From: Plectrocnemia conspersa
Lineage: Eukaryota > Arthropoda > Insecta > Trichoptera > Polycentropodidae
Assembly: GCA_009617715.1 (NCBI GenBank)
Contig: VTFK01000036.1
Span: 310,001 to 374,000 of the forward strand
DNA length: 64,000 bases
Direction of reading: 5' to 3'
Positions within the stretch are counted from its first letter, which is position 1, and each line of letters starts with the position of its first letter. The translations under genes and the position numbers were made by a program. Shown piece after piece: positions 21,175-33,860 of the stretch. Under the pieces are notes generated by a model, which saw only the letters and a list, made by a program, of their open reading frames with translations, ran no database searches and was not told the origin of the DNA.

Positions 21175-23255
21175 CCCATCCGTGCCTGTGGGGTCTATTG
21201 ACTCCCCCAAGTTTTTGGTTTTTCTCAAATAACTTATTTAATATAAATCCTATTTGTCCCAAACTTTTTGTATTTGTCAAAAATAGTTTAAAGAATAAAT
21301 ATTAAAAATAATCATTGTACTTTATTATCTCCAATCGCGAGAAAAAAATAAGATCAACTCTAATCGCTACTGTCGCCGTGTGATTTGTATACCTGAGTCA
21401 GTTTTTAGAGAAATTCGCCTTCTAAGAATTTCGCGCGGCGCCCCCTCCACGCGGTTTCTTCAACGCTTTATCGCAAACTACACCGTTACCCAAAAAAACA
21501 TACAGTACGAATTGAACCGCCAAATTCGATAGTTATTGTTAATTTATTTCTCACGTTACTTTTAAAATTGAAAAATGGCTGATCGGCTTGTAACTGACGA
21601 AGAGTTGCTAAGAATTTTGCAATATTCTGACGAGAGTGGTAGCGAATACGATAGCGATATCGATATTGATAATACATTTCAAAAAAGACATTTCTCCCGT
21701 AAATCGTATCGAAGTTGAAGCGTTTATAGGCATCCTATTATCTTTTGGAGGATTAAATGGGGGTAAAATACAGTTCAAAGAATTATGGACAACAAACGAA
21801 CTGTTCAAACAATATTTTTATTCAGCAGCCATGTCTAGAGATAGATTTTCGGTGCTCAGATTTGATGATCGTTTGACCAGAGAAGATATTTTTTAATATA
21901 TGCATTTTATTGTACTCACGTGTACATAATCACAATTTATAGTTTATTTTTCCGAGCAGCTGCAGGTTATTTATTATATGTATTCATATAATATTTATTA
22001 CAATTTGCCGAAGTAACTGTGGCTACATACTCGTTTACATATACATGCATAACGTCCACCAAATTTAATCGATTTGAATGATTCGCTAGCCAATTCCTTC
22101 AATTTTTATAGCCGCAATCAGGGAAATATTTCGCCCTCTAACTGTTGGCAAGGACACGTATGCCAATGTAAAAGGGTTTATTTAGAAATGAAGTCAAATT
22201 ACAGAAAATAAAAATACGATGTACATAAATAAAAAGTACAAGACACTAAAAATTTATCTTACCATTAACCATTAGATAATATGGGATTACTGAGAATTTA
22301 AAGATTGTCAGATTAGTAAGATTATATTGTATTTTTTTCTATCCTGTTATAAGGAAATCATAACATATTTTTTTTGAGTAAATATTATCTCCCGTCAGAT
22401 ATTACTGGCTCACTGGAAGTACCAAATCTCAGAAATGACACATTTTTTTAGAAAATGGGAATTTTTTTGAGTTATTATTTTAAAATTATTAGCACGATAC
22501 ACATAAAATCTTATGGATATGAATTCAGTTTGCCTGGAAAATTTCCCATTACTGTGGAGAAAATTACAACGGTGAGTGAATATTTGATTGCAATTGAATT
22601 ATATATCAATAAACTCGTATTAGCAAAAATGTCATTTCTCACTTTTGTAGATAATCATTTGCACAAAATATCACAATCCGAAAGAAAGGTGTGCTTGAAA
22701 AAAGTTTCTACAAATTTGAAATTAATATAAAATGTTAATATATATGTATAAAATAAACATATTTTTTAGTGTTACACTTGAATTTTTTTGTGTTTATAAA
22801 ATAAATTTGTTTTATTTTTTCAAATTTTTATTTTAATTTCAAAATAGTATTTATATATTGACTTTTTTTGTATATTAACAACATAAATGTCGCAACAATT
22901 TTTTATTTCAAAAATTGAAATAATAAATAAATAAAATACTTGTTTATTTTTTTGGGTTACTCCGTAGTTTTATGTACCGAGCGCGCGGCAGTCACTCGTA
23001 TACCTGCAAAGCTAGTCTGCAGCGAAATCTCGGCGTTTACGTCGTCAGTTTTTGCGTCGTAATGATTAATTTAAAAATCCTAAATATTGACCAGATGATG
23101 AAGCTTATCATGAATAACAAATTTTATACTTAGAATTGTCCATTTTTAAATATATTTGATGAAGAATTCATCAATATTTTGACTTGAAATGTTTGGGGGA
23201 GTTGAGCGACCCCATCGGATGTCGTTTTTCATTTCGAGGCACCGTGACGTAAGGG
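21175..23255 (+). mobile_element. piggyBac-family element, defective
   Basis: Both ends are flanked by TTAA (21171-21174 and 23256-23259), the hallmark target of piggyBac. The termini start CCC and share, in inverted orientation, GTGCC, TGGGGTC and ACTCCCCCAA blocks. The left end reads CCCATCCGTGCCTGTGGGGT; the right end, on the minus strand, reads CCCTTACGTCACGGTGCC. The 2081-bp body holds only scraps of transposase. The precise TTAA borders suggest fairly recent movement, driven by an active relative. Confidence 0.85.
21575..21896 (+). pseudogene. piggyBac transposase N-terminal remnant
   Basis: The ATG at 21575 starts MADRLVTDEELLRILQ then the acidic YSDESGSEYDSDIDI typical of piggyBac N-termini, ending at TGA 21716-21718. 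In another frame (to 21896) follows IEVEAFIGILLSFGG, FKELWTT and RDRFSVLRFDDRLTR, matching the start of the DDE_Tnp_1_7 domain. The linker between them and all three catalytic Asp positions are missing. A later frame at 22455-22730 may be decayed C-terminal coding DNA but lacks the Cys-rich signature. Confidence 0.8.
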
Positions 23256-23259
23256 TTAA

Positions 23260-24980
23260 ATTGTAAAAGATTGTTTATTTTTTTTCGTTAAATTAAAGTT
23301 TAATTAAAAAAAAATTTTTTTTTTAATAAATTGTAACTAATAACAATTTGTAAGAATGAAAATGGTTATAAATCAGTAACGTGTATTATATATTGTCTAG
23401 TATATATAAATTGCATGTTTGTGTAATTATTTATATTATTGATATAATATAAAAATCTCAAGATATCCAAATCCCAGCATACATTGTTTATTTGAAATTT
23501 TGAACCAGGGATTTTTTGAAAAATAAAAATTATTTTTATTTTTCACAAAATTCCTAAATTTCTACTAAATTGCCTAGGCATTCTGATTTCTTGATTATTT
23601 TTATTTCTAGAGAAATTTTGATGAATGAAAAAAAGTATATAATACTATAAAGTATTACATATATCTTTGTTTACACTGTTATCGTTTTTTCGTTTTCGTT
23701 ATTTTTTTATTCAAGTATATGAATATATTTATCATAGTATTTAAAAGTATGTAAAAAACACATGCCATCTAAAGTAGAATCTAACAACCTCATTCCTTTT
23801 TTTTAAAAAGTTCCTCTCATTTTGTGTTGATGTTGATTTATTCGACAACAAATTATTTGTTGTCTTGTCTATTGATTAAAATATTTTAAATTTTTCTCCA
23901 TTAATCCGTAAGAGGTTGTTTTTCTTACAGTACTCTCTTTATGCTGAAAGAAATTTTAATTTATTTCAATGGATTCTAATCATTCAATGGAGTCCCGAAG
24001 GTCCTTAGAAATCATCGAATCATTAAATAATCTGCGAATAAATTCTTGCTCCATTTTATATATTATATTTCTGCTTTTAATGAATAACTAAAAAATTAAT
24101 TTTTTTATTGGTAAAAGATTATGGATTTTGCAAATATTTTATTAATGACATCTCTGGTTTTATGAGCTTAGAGCAGAATTGATATTTTCCAATTGTTTTA
24201 AATAAAAGTTTAATCCCCCTTCGGGTGTCAATAATGTATCCTCTTTTCTACTAAGGTATTTTACGGTGATTTTTGTTGTCTGTCTTTATGTCTTCATGCC
24301 ATTCAGATCAGACCGTATGTAACAATAGACGGATTAAAATTAAATCACACTAGCCGCTCGGGATTTTTTGATCACATTTGTACGAGCTCTAAAGTTTAGA
24401 GTATAAACTAAGGAAAGCTGCTGACCAACGACAGGCGGAGAAGATTGAGAAAGCAGCCGGTTTCCTCTTCACGTCAACCCTAATCCAGCTTGACGACCGA
24501 AGTATAGCGTTAAACTTGCTTCGGGGGCACAGATACAAGCGGACTTAACGTATACAATAACTCATTCAATTTTTTCCACAAATTGTAAAAAAATGCTATA
24601 TAAATAATAATAAAGCACCCCTAATACTTACATACATTTTTACTTCTTTGCCCTGAATTGGTAAATTTGTATTGTGCCTAATGTGTACTCTTAATATGTC
24701 GCGGTATATTTTATGTAAGTTTGTTTAAGTCGCTACAATTCCAAATGTTACATTACATAAGGAATATATTGAATATTACATTTTTATAATAAATAACATA
24801 TTAGTCTTCATTGATAATGTCAATGTACTCTCTTCTCAGAAGTCTATATTTACACAATTTCTATTAAAATTAAGGCTCAAATAAAAAAAAGCCGCCTTCT
24901 TGGAACACGTTAAGAATATTATGTATATAGGTACATACAAATAACACACCTACCTGGGCGTCGGGTTGTATTTGTAAGGA
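23260..24980. other. AT-rich region, no gene recognised
   Basis: Mostly low-GC filler. Near 24420-24540 a GC-richer segment contains GAGAAAGCAGCCGGTTTCC, similar to a word at 62242-62260, perhaps an old repeat. Confidence 0.4.
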
Positions 24981-25420
24981 AAATATACCAAACGCGTAAA
25001 ATTCTCCAGGGCGAGGAAAATTTAATGAATCGAAAGACGTAATTTTTATACGCAGTCATTGGATCGATATGGCCAAAAACTCGGTGGTATCATTTTATCT
25101 CCAGTGTCGGAGAGATGGTTGAGATAAAACACGAGATGAGGGGATAAAATCTGCTTTTACGAGCCATGCGTGGCGCCGCACTTAATTTTAATAGAAATTC
25201 AATGGGCGCGTTAGGGGCTGTCGGACGCGTTTATTTGCCAATTATCCCGGACCAACCCGTATTGAATAGCGAAACCTTTGATTCTTTTTTATTATTATTA
25301 TTCAGATTGATTCGGAGAAATGTTATGGCTTTTTGACGATCGAATTACGTTCGACTGGGTGGGCCATGTGTCTCGAAACCATTAGTAGAGTCAATAATTT
25401 ATTGAACGATTTGATGGAAA
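24981..25420. other. GC-richer noncoding block
   Basis: Unique, moderately GC-rich sequence lacking long frames and homopolymers, unlike its surroundings. It could be conserved regulatory DNA; nothing specific was recognised. Confidence 0.2.
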
Positions 25421-27070
25421 AGCAAAGTACACGAGTTGATATTTACTCGATATTCCTTTAAATAGAAATAGCACTTTGAAGTGAAGATTATATCATTGCA
25501 AACGTAATTAAAATATATTGAGCAATATAGGAAGCTTTAATGAGCGATATTGCATTGCGTTAGAACAGATTGAAACAAGACACGACCTCCTACTTAGGCT
25601 GTCAAGTGACAAATAGTCTGACATATATGTTTATTTAAATTTTTTTAACTAAGTGTAATTTTTTATCTCATTATTATGGTAATATACTCATTCACCTCAT
25701 TCGTAATTATGATATTTTTATTTAAATTTAATTATGTATATAATTACCTTCGTCACCAATGTGAATTCGTTCTTAATTACTATGCAATTATTTACATTTG
25801 TATAAATTAAATCTGATTTGTCATCAAAATTATTACTGACATAATTTATTTGATTTAAATTTAAAAAAATTACTTATTAAAATTGTGCCAAGATAAATTA
25901 AAATATGATTTATCAGTATAATATGCAAACATCTTTATCTGTGTTTGTAATTAAGATCTTCATGATTGAGAAATTATTTTTCTAGCACTATCAAGAATAA
26001 ATCTTCACATAGAAGTGTTTCTCATATCCCCCACCATGCCGAGACTCAACGGGTTATCCGGCCAGACCCTAAACGGACGACCGTTCAGGACGTCGTCACG
26101 CAAGATAAACAGTCCATTAAGCCTGGCGCTCCTTGTTGGTTTTGCTCCTTGCTCTTCGCTGCCTGCTCGGGGCTGATTCGCCGCTCACCTTCGTACGTGA
26201 CCTTTGATTGTTCGATGCTTTTTCAATATTCCAACATAGACAACAACCCCGAGTTGCGCCAGACCCCGCTTGAATACTGAAAGACCCTGCCAGAAAGCCT
26301 TTTGCCTATATGTGCTTACGAGCTTTACTCTTATCGATCTATACGCGATTGATAAAAAATGCAAAGGTCGACTGTATTGGACATAGAGTTAAAACATATT
26401 ATATATTATATAAAAATATAAGATTTCGATATGACAAAAATATCCAATATATTGTTACACATAGAAATAATATTTATATAAAATTAAAACCGCATCAAAA
26501 AACATTTTATTATGACAAGTAATAATAATATCCTATTCGTGTGTGTGTTCCATTTCATTCAGAATCGTAATGCTCTTTCGTCGCTTTCGCCATTGATCGC
26601 CGGTCTTTTATGTGTGTATTTTCACTTTGGACGCTCACGTAAAGCTTACACGTTTCGAGGGAAAGAGTAGAGACGAGAGGCATTACAGAATCAAAGTCGA
26701 AGCAAAACATCCATGTAATAGAAATAGGAAACCTCGCGGGGGTCTCCGTCGCCGCCTTATTATATTTTCGCGCTCTGATGACCAGGAAATTGAATTTCGC
26801 AACGGTGCACAAAGAAAGCGCCACCGAACGACCGACGGACAAAGTGAAAAATCGTTGGCATACGAAACCGCAAAAATATATCACACATAACTATATGTCA
26901 GTACAGAGTCAAGGAGATCTAGATATCCGTGTAATGGACTGTCGGCGAGAAGATTGGCTTCGAATAAAATATGCTAGTATGATAACTATAGACTAAGATA
27001 TCAAAAATATATATATGCATTACATTTAAAAATATTATTCAAAATAATTGATCATTCGAAGCGAAATCAA
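25421..27070. other. Intergenic region with two unassigned GC-richer islands
   Basis: Islands at 25990-26300 and 26600-26990 carry open frames, overlapping on both strands in the second island. None shows a known domain. Without splice or homology support I do not call a gene. Confidence 0.3.
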
Positions 27071-27073
27071 ATA

Positions 27074-28828
27074 CACCCATACCTCGCTTTACGGCCTAGA
27101 TACGTTCCACGAAACTTGGCCGCAAAGCGAAAAGCCGTATAACGAATCAATTATTCAAATACAAATTCATACAAATTCAATGGGATCGGTTCCAAATTTG
27201 TTAAATATGTAACATGGTTTATCATTTAAAATGCAATTTATCTTTTTATTTCATTTAAATCAAAAATACATACATAACAAATACATACATTTGTACATAA
27301 AATAATAACAGACTCCAAAAACCAACAATAATCCATAAAAAAAAATGAATCAACTTTATGTTACATAAAATATGTGTATGAATACATACATAATTTTTTT
27401 TAAAATGGCTTTAATCTAAAGACGATAAAGTAATGGAAACCTGCAGATCACTGTCGTTCTCATTTTTCGCTGGTAAAGATGGGCCTGGCTTAAAAAACAA
27501 CGTTGTTTGTCTTGCCTTTTTGTCTCTTTCGTTCTTCAGTGATTAATAACAGCTAATGGCTGAGTTAATTCCTCGAGAAACTTTAGCGCTACGTTCGACG
27601 TCAGGATCGTTTTCAAGGAAGATGTTTATTCCTTGTTCGAAATAGAAAAAAGCTTTTGACAATTTTTTTGATGTTAGCTGTTTGAATACAACAGGCTCTG
27701 TCTCTTCATCAAATGCCGGTTCTGCTTGCAACTGAATGAGTTCTTTATATGAAAGGGGTTCCCTATCAGCTTCAAGTAGATCAAGCACATCACGTTCGTT
27801 CAAACCTTCAAAGCCGAGATCATGTGCTAGATCCAAAATGTTTTGCCTAATTTCAGGAAGGCAATTAACTTCTGCATCAGTACTTTTTACACATTCTGGC
27901 CATATTTTCCAAACATGGTTCATTGTTGTTAATTTTAATTTCTTCCATGATTCACTGATGATGTCAACAGCTTCCTTAATGTTTTAGTTTTTCCAAAATG
28001 TTTTAATTGAAGATTTACCATCGGTTTCCCTTATAAGTTGTCGGAAAGTTCGGCGTAGATAATATGTCTTAAAAGTGGCTATTGCACCCTGATCCACTGG
28101 TTGGATCAGAGCTGTTGTATTTTTCGGAAGGTACTCAATCATGACATCTTCAGATAGTTCGGATAAATTAGTAGGATGCCCTGGTGCATTATTAAAAATT
28201 AGCAAAGCCTTGTTGCTTAAGTTATTGTCTCGCAAATATTTTTTCACTTCTGTGCAAAAGTGATTTTTGAACCAATCCTCTAAAGTAGCTTTAGTCATCC
28301 AAGCTTTCTTGTTGGATCTCCATATGACGGGTAATTGATTTTTATTTAGCCCTTTAAGAGGCCATGGATTTTCGGACAAATATATTAAAAGTGGTTTTAG
28401 GTCAAAATCACCCGCGGCATTTGCACCAAGTAGCAAAGTTAATCGTTCTTTAGACGCCTTATAACCAGGCGCAGATTTTTCGGTTTTTGAAATGTACGTG
28501 CAATCAGGCATTCGCTTCCAATAAAGTCCTGTTTCGTCTACGTTAAACACTTGTTCAGGTTTATGACCACCTCTTTCAATAATTCCTTTTAAAATGTTGG
28601 GATATTCCTTAGATGCGGCCTCATTGGTGCTAGCTGCTTCACCTTTCATTTTAAAATCATGCAAATTAAATCTATTTTTAAATTTTTAAAAATATCGACA
28701 TCGAAAAAAAGTTTTTTTGCCGTTATAGTGAAACATTTTAGGCCGTAAATCGAAAACGTGTCTTATTTGAAGAGGGCCGTTATAGCAAAAGGCCGTGTAA
28801 AGAGCGGCCGTATAGCGAGGTATGGGTG
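27074..28828 (-). mobile_element. Tigger/pogo-like element, 1755 bp, both ends present
   Basis: Terminal inverted repeats of 23 bp with one mismatch: CACCCATACCTCGCTTTACG.. at 27074-27096 and its complement at 28806-28828. TA flanks both sides (27072-27073, 28829-28830), as for pogo/Tigger. The subterminal regions carry several GGCCGT words (for example 28742, 28779, 28795 and 28806 areas), possible transposase-binding repeats. The body encodes a DDE transposase missing its N-terminal DNA-binding part. This is a different subfamily from the copies at 3364 and 14247. Confidence 0.9.
27543..28697 (-). pseudogene. Tigger-like DDE transposase, damaged
   Basis: Minus strand: KFKNRFNLHDFKMKGEAAS, first catalytic block VFNVDETGLYWKRMPD, TYISKTEKSAPGYKASKERL, LLGANAAGDFDLKPL, then LLIFNNAPGHP where the family has LLILDNAPGHP, and TTALIQPVDQGAIATFK with the third Asp. 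The second catalytic Asp is thus Asn (28191-28193). An in-frame TAA at 27984-27986 follows TFWKN. The same frame continues NIKEAVDIISESWKK to the C-terminal ENDPDVERSAKVSRGI and stops near 27543. The N-terminal HTH/CENP-B region is deleted. Function: formerly cut-and-paste at TA sites; now inactive. Confidence 0.9.
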
Positions 28829-28830
28829 TA

Positions 28831-29790
28831 TTAAAGAGGAAAAATTTCCATATATATGGTCAGAAATGAGCCAAGACGTTTGGTTAATTTAGTATTTTTA
28901 ACAATTATTGTATTTAGTATACATATACATATGTACCTATTAGTCGTAATGGATCTTCTCCAGCAGATGATATGTGAAAAATAAAATATATTATTCAATT
29001 TACACAGCATCGCCGTTGGTTTTTGAGACTTTTAATTATTATTTTTTCTATTCGTTACTACATATAAATGCCACGAAATCTAAAGTCTGATCATCCCAGA
29101 AAGCGGGCACATGTGAGAATATAGGCTTTTACATGTACAATGTGTCTATGATGAAACAAATCTATTTTATATACTTAATTTATTAACACGTTTATTTGAT
29201 TATTAAATTTACCCGTTTAAACATTTTCATTGTTTATATAAAATACAACGAATGACTTACAACTATCTATAAGGATTAATCTTCTTAAAAGGTTACAATT
29301 AAAGGGTTACAATTAGGTATTTAAAAAATCATAGGTAGCTCCCTTTTTGATAATTATACAATATGATTAAAATGAATTCGGCAAAATTAATGTTTCAACT
29401 CTTTGCAATCATATTTATTTTAAGGTGAATTTTATTTATCTTTCACTTTGCGCTTAAAATTTATATTGTGCTTGATTTCGCTATTTACGGTAAGGTGTAG
29501 TAGTCTAAAATAAATGATAAAAAGATCTGGAGGGCCATATACCTGCCCTATAACTGTACGCATTTATTGCAAGTCGAGTCGATAATTATTTGTCAGTTTA
29601 ATGAAACATTACAAAACAAATCTAACGATAAATTCAAAATCAGCGTTTCGTTTTAGTATAAAATATATCTATATCGTACGTATGGGAATACTTTCATATG
29701 TACGTAATAATTAATAAATAATAATGTTTTCATTGGCTAATCATTTTAATTTTCATTGCGCTCCGGCACATAAAATACTCATTTTACCGC
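28831..29790. other. AT-rich region, nothing recognised
   Basis: No gene, repeat border or RNA signal was seen. Confidence 0.45.
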
Positions 29791-29792
29791 CT

Positions 29793-30172
29793 ATAATTAT
29801 GCACAATTAGAGCATATGATCCCGTTTCATCTCATACCAAAAATTATAGATACCCTTTGAAGGAAAAAATCAGCTTAAGAGCAATAATTGACAACGTAAA
29901 ACTGTCAAGTATCACACGATTCAGCCTTATTCTTTGTAAATCTCTCACAATTTACTTATATTTTGTATACCTAATTCCTAAAATATTCATTACTTGATTT
30001 TCTCCAAGTATTTTTGCGCTTTTATGACGTGCTCTCTTTTGTCAAAAGCTAATATGACTGTCTACGCATTTGACGCACGTTATTTTGTTACAGCGCTACT
30101 TTGGTAAACGCTCTTATGACGCAGCGCTTATAATGCAGCGCTCATATGACGGCGCTCATTTGACCGGCTGCC
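29793..30172 (+). repeat. Dispersed 390-bp repeat, copy B
   Basis: Near-identical to 9017-9411. The distal end shows reiterated words: AGCGCTACTTTGG, ACGCTCTTATGACGC, AGCGCTTATAATGC, AGCGCTCATATGAC, GCGCTCATTTGAC. The two copies, 20.8 kb apart in the same orientation, suggest recent dispersal. The element class is unknown. Confidence 0.85.
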
Positions 30173-32245
30173 TAAAATAATATATTTGTAATATGTTTAT
30201 AAAAAAATCATATATGGTTTATGTAAAGCAATTTGAACTACAATATTTATTTTATTATAAAAATAGTTTCCATCTGAAATTATAAATAGTTATATAATAG
30301 TATTTCTAATATATGTTTTTATTTTATCTACAAATATTGAACTAGTTCGTATAAAATTCGAGAAAGCGATAAAGGTTGTTGATAAAATTGGAATATTCAA
30401 ATGGGAACAGTGTAAAAAGTGGTATTGAATATTCTAAAGGTTTCATTCAATTGAAAGATTTTAATCGGAATGGATTCTGAATGGAGTTGAAATAATAAAA
30501 AGTAATTGCTATTTGTTGAGGCTTATTTGTTCACGAATTATTACATCCTTGTATATTTATAACTTTAATATAAATGGCTTTCATATGAAATGAAAACTAA
30601 ATTATAATCAATACAATACAATAAATATATAAAACTGTATTTCTGAATAATATAACATATTAATAATTGTTATTTATTATAATGTAGTAACAGTAAGATT
30701 TTCTATTTTTGATACTGTTTGACAACTAAATTAAAACTACTGATTTTTTCTTGCCCTTGAAAGTGTCATCTGTGTCGATCCGGTGTAAGCTTCTCTGGAT
30801 GTGAGTTCATTTTTTTTTATTGAGATATTCATCCATACGCTTAAAAAAAATAATTGAACGCTGTTGAGAACTTATGTTCTTTGGTGTATTTTTAGATAAA
30901 TAATTAATATTTTTTTATATAAATGTATATATTAATACAAATATAAAAGCTAAAGAATTTATTCACAGCTAGTGTATACTTTTTTGTGTCGAAAACGACA
31001 CAAAAATATACACACAATACCACATGAATGTTTTTAATCTGTGATATGATATTTTATAATATAAAATCCGAAGTTTTATCTCATATTTCACGCAAAAATA
31101 TTTCGACTTCGACTGAAATTTAAACTGACATTAAAATATATTTTTGTTGAGTTTTTCTCACAAATTCTGGTTAACCGAATACAATGCTATTTTGTTGAAT
31201 TTATCGAGCATTTAATCCATATACGATTTTTATTATAAGTATGCTATTTTTTACAGCTTCCATTCATTGAAATTATCTTTACACAGAAAATACCTGAGGT
31301 TATTGGGTATATCGTAGAAAACTGCATTTTGCGGCAGCCACCCATGAGACCATATCGATCCTCATTGTATTGATACTGATGTTTATTTAATAAACTTAAA
31401 TAAATTATTCATGTTTTTAATATAATAAAATAATTAGTTAATTTATTAAAAATATTGGAATACGAAGTAATCAAGTAATCGATAATTATTGCCATTAAAA
31501 CCGCCTATTGTTCTCAGTGCGGTTATTATGATCTATGCACGGTTAGGTTTATGTGAAATTTATGGTACAATGCAATTGCATGTGCCGCAGGTAATATCGA
31601 TACTACAGTACACCATAATTTGCTTTTACAATTTAACAACGGTTCTCAAACGTATTCTATTTAAATGTGGTTGCTCAAAGAATTTTAAGCTTTGACTTAC
31701 ATACCTTTGTAATCTTTGACTTATTACTTTTGTGAATACAAATAAAATGGTTCATTTTGGTCACTAAAAAGTAGTGCATATTTTTAAATTTAAAACATTT
31801 ATCGTAGGTTTGATTATAGCACCTATAAATACATGAAGCGACCACCCATAATCGTCGCTTAGCAATAATCTTATAATATATACCTACATATATTAAATCG
31901 TAAAAACTTTATTCATTCTGCTCAAAATGAAAGTAGGACAAAGGATCAGCGATGTATTACAGCACAAATTAAGAATATACGCGCATTTATATAAACGCCA
32001 GTGAGATAATGCAGTGAAAGTCATAAAATTCCATAGTTGCAGGATTTATGCAGCTCACGACAAAACCACCTATTAAACGCTAGTCTAATAAAATATTTTA
32101 AAAAATTAAGCAGATATTTTAGGTTCGCCTAAAATATCAATGAAAGATTTCGTTCTGAGTATAGTGTTTTTATGCACTTGTAAGCTGTATGAATTTCACA
32201 AAAAAATCGACAACCACAGCAACCAAAAACATGTATGCTGTCTAT
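30173..32245. other. AT-rich region, no gene recognised
   Basis: Contains several short chance frames (for example 31489-31695). Nothing was recognised. Confidence 0.45.
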
Positions 32246-32249
32246 GGTT

Positions 32250-32715
32250 AAGTTTTACTTGTTTGTCAATTTAAAAAATGATTTAAATCTGGAAATTTTT
32301 GTTTGGAAGATAAGCCTAGAAGTAGGACACCAAAAATTATCGCTGCAGAAATTGAAGCCAATACAGAAATGTCGATTCAGGAGTTAACAGATAAGACAGG
32401 ATATGTATGGTCTAGTATTCAAATAAGTTAAAAGAATATTGTGAATATGTGCGGGTTCCACACGCACTAAGCGACGAGAACAAGGCGACGCGCCCGCCTC
32501 ATATTTCAAGAATCACGCGAGAAAAATAATGAATACACTCGGATGGAAAACTTTTGCTTACTCTCTATATTCTCCCGATATAGTACCATTTATACAACAT
32601 AATTTGGATGATGAAAAATTGAATAGTGTTATTGAAGTTAAAACATTTCTTTCTGAATATTTTATTTCACCAGTCAGTTTTTACAAATGTTGGACTTGCC
32701 TAAAATAAAAAAAAA
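32250..32715 (+). pseudogene. Decayed mariner transposase
   Basis: Forward frames read SGNFCLEDKPRSRTPKII, AEIEANTEMSIQELTDKTG, then after a frame change VRVPHALSDENKATR, and finally LGWKTFAYSLYSPDIVPF, LDDEKLNSVIEVKTFLSEYF and SFYKCWTCLK. These follow mariner order: helix-turn-helix linker (..F.LEDKPRSGRP), WVPH.L...K, and the YSPDLAP box with the final catalytic Asp. Large internal deletions and stops make it nonfunctional. Terminal repeats were not found. Confidence 0.75.
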
Positions 32716-32789
32716 ACATATCGATAATCGGTTGAAAAATAAAATGTCTAAGATAGTTACAAAATACTAAAATATTGCCGCGTGATCAA

Positions 32790-33282
32790 TCTTTGAGTAT
32801 CTATGGCACATAGCGATGGTGTGATATACCACTGCAGAAAATAATAAACCAACGCCAGGGATGACAAGCAGCCAGAGTGGCACTAAAGATCGGGATATGA
32901 ATTATATTTAATAACCTGGCCGGCTTAATGGCCAAATTCAACGTGAGATATTCCCGTTGACAAGGGTTGCCAATTTCGCGTCCGAAACGAGATTCTTCGG
33001 GATTTGGGGTCACGGGTTCTTCTGGGGCGCTCTCTAGACGCTCAGTTGTGTGTGTTATTATTAAATCGATATTCGACGCTTGTTATTATATATTTTTGCG
33101 CTTTTCTTCGATAGGTAGCGCTTTTTTGCTGTTGGATGTTTGGGTTGTCGTTAATTTGGAAGAATATCAAACTTCGGGTAAGTCGTCGGGGTTAAATCGC
33201 GCTGAAGCTGTGACATTTTCTTTTGTGATGTTCCCTTTGGGGATGATGAGAAAAATTGTGATCAAATCTCTTGTATCAAAAT
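32790..33282. other. GC-richer segment with an unrecognised open frame
   Basis: A 126-codon forward frame at 32967-33347 begins MPISRPKRDSSGFGVTGSSG and contains a hydrophobic run (CVIIKSIFDACYYIFL). No family was recognised. The frame ends inside the inverted repeat at 33283, so it may be part of a repeat rather than a host gene. Confidence 0.2.
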
Positions 33283-33399
33283 CTTTCATCCAACATCGTG
33301 TAATGTCAAGTGGAATTATGAACTTATTAGGTTATAAATTATTATAAATACATTTTAAGCTCATAATTCCACTTGACATAACATGATGTTTGATGAAGG
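33283..33399. repeat. 44-bp inverted repeat
   Basis: Arms 33283-33326 and 33356-33399 are complementary at about 38 of 44 positions, with the central word ATGTCAAGTGGAATTATGA and its complement, separated by 29 bases. It lies directly before the old LINE B copy. It could be a hairpin-forming remnant of a mobile element. Confidence 0.65.
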
Positions 33400-33442
33400 A
33401 TTTAATAAACAAATTGATTATTGACAGTCGCTATAAAAATTA

Positions 33443-33860
33443 AAGTGGGGCAATATAATACTATTGTAATTTTTTTTGTATTAATACCTACAATATTTCT
33501 CATCCTAGATAATATACTTCTTTTTCTACTATTTTTTTTATGTAATTACAATGTTCCTTAAAATTTTCTTTTTTTTATCTACAATTATCGACTAATAACT
33601 ATTTTTTAATTGTCATCTAACATATCTTAATAATTTAGTTTTATTCTCATTTAGTTTATGTACATTATTTTTTGAACATATTTCTATTCAACTTAATTAA
33701 TTATTTAAGTTATCTACAACTTGTTTAACGTAAACTATGCAATAAATTAAAGTGTCGTCCGCGTTTTTTTATTTTTATATTAATAGTTGTATCATTGATT
33801 AATTGTATCATTAGGACCATTGTTATAAACAACAATGGTTAATTTGGACTCTAATCATTT
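33443..33860 (-). mobile_element. LINE B, copy 3 (old fragment)
   Basis: The plus-strand string GGGGCAATATAATACTATTG, then TTTCTACTATTTTTTTTATG, TACAATGTTCCTTAAAATTT and CTCATTTAG..TACATTATT match 19013-19300 and on to about 19480 of copy 1, with many substitutions and deletions. No frame survives. It is the most diverged of the three copies. Confidence 0.75.

Noticed and set aside
26555..26996. Overlapping open frames on both strands
   Set aside because: Frames are open on both strands because of local composition. No domain or splice signal supports either.
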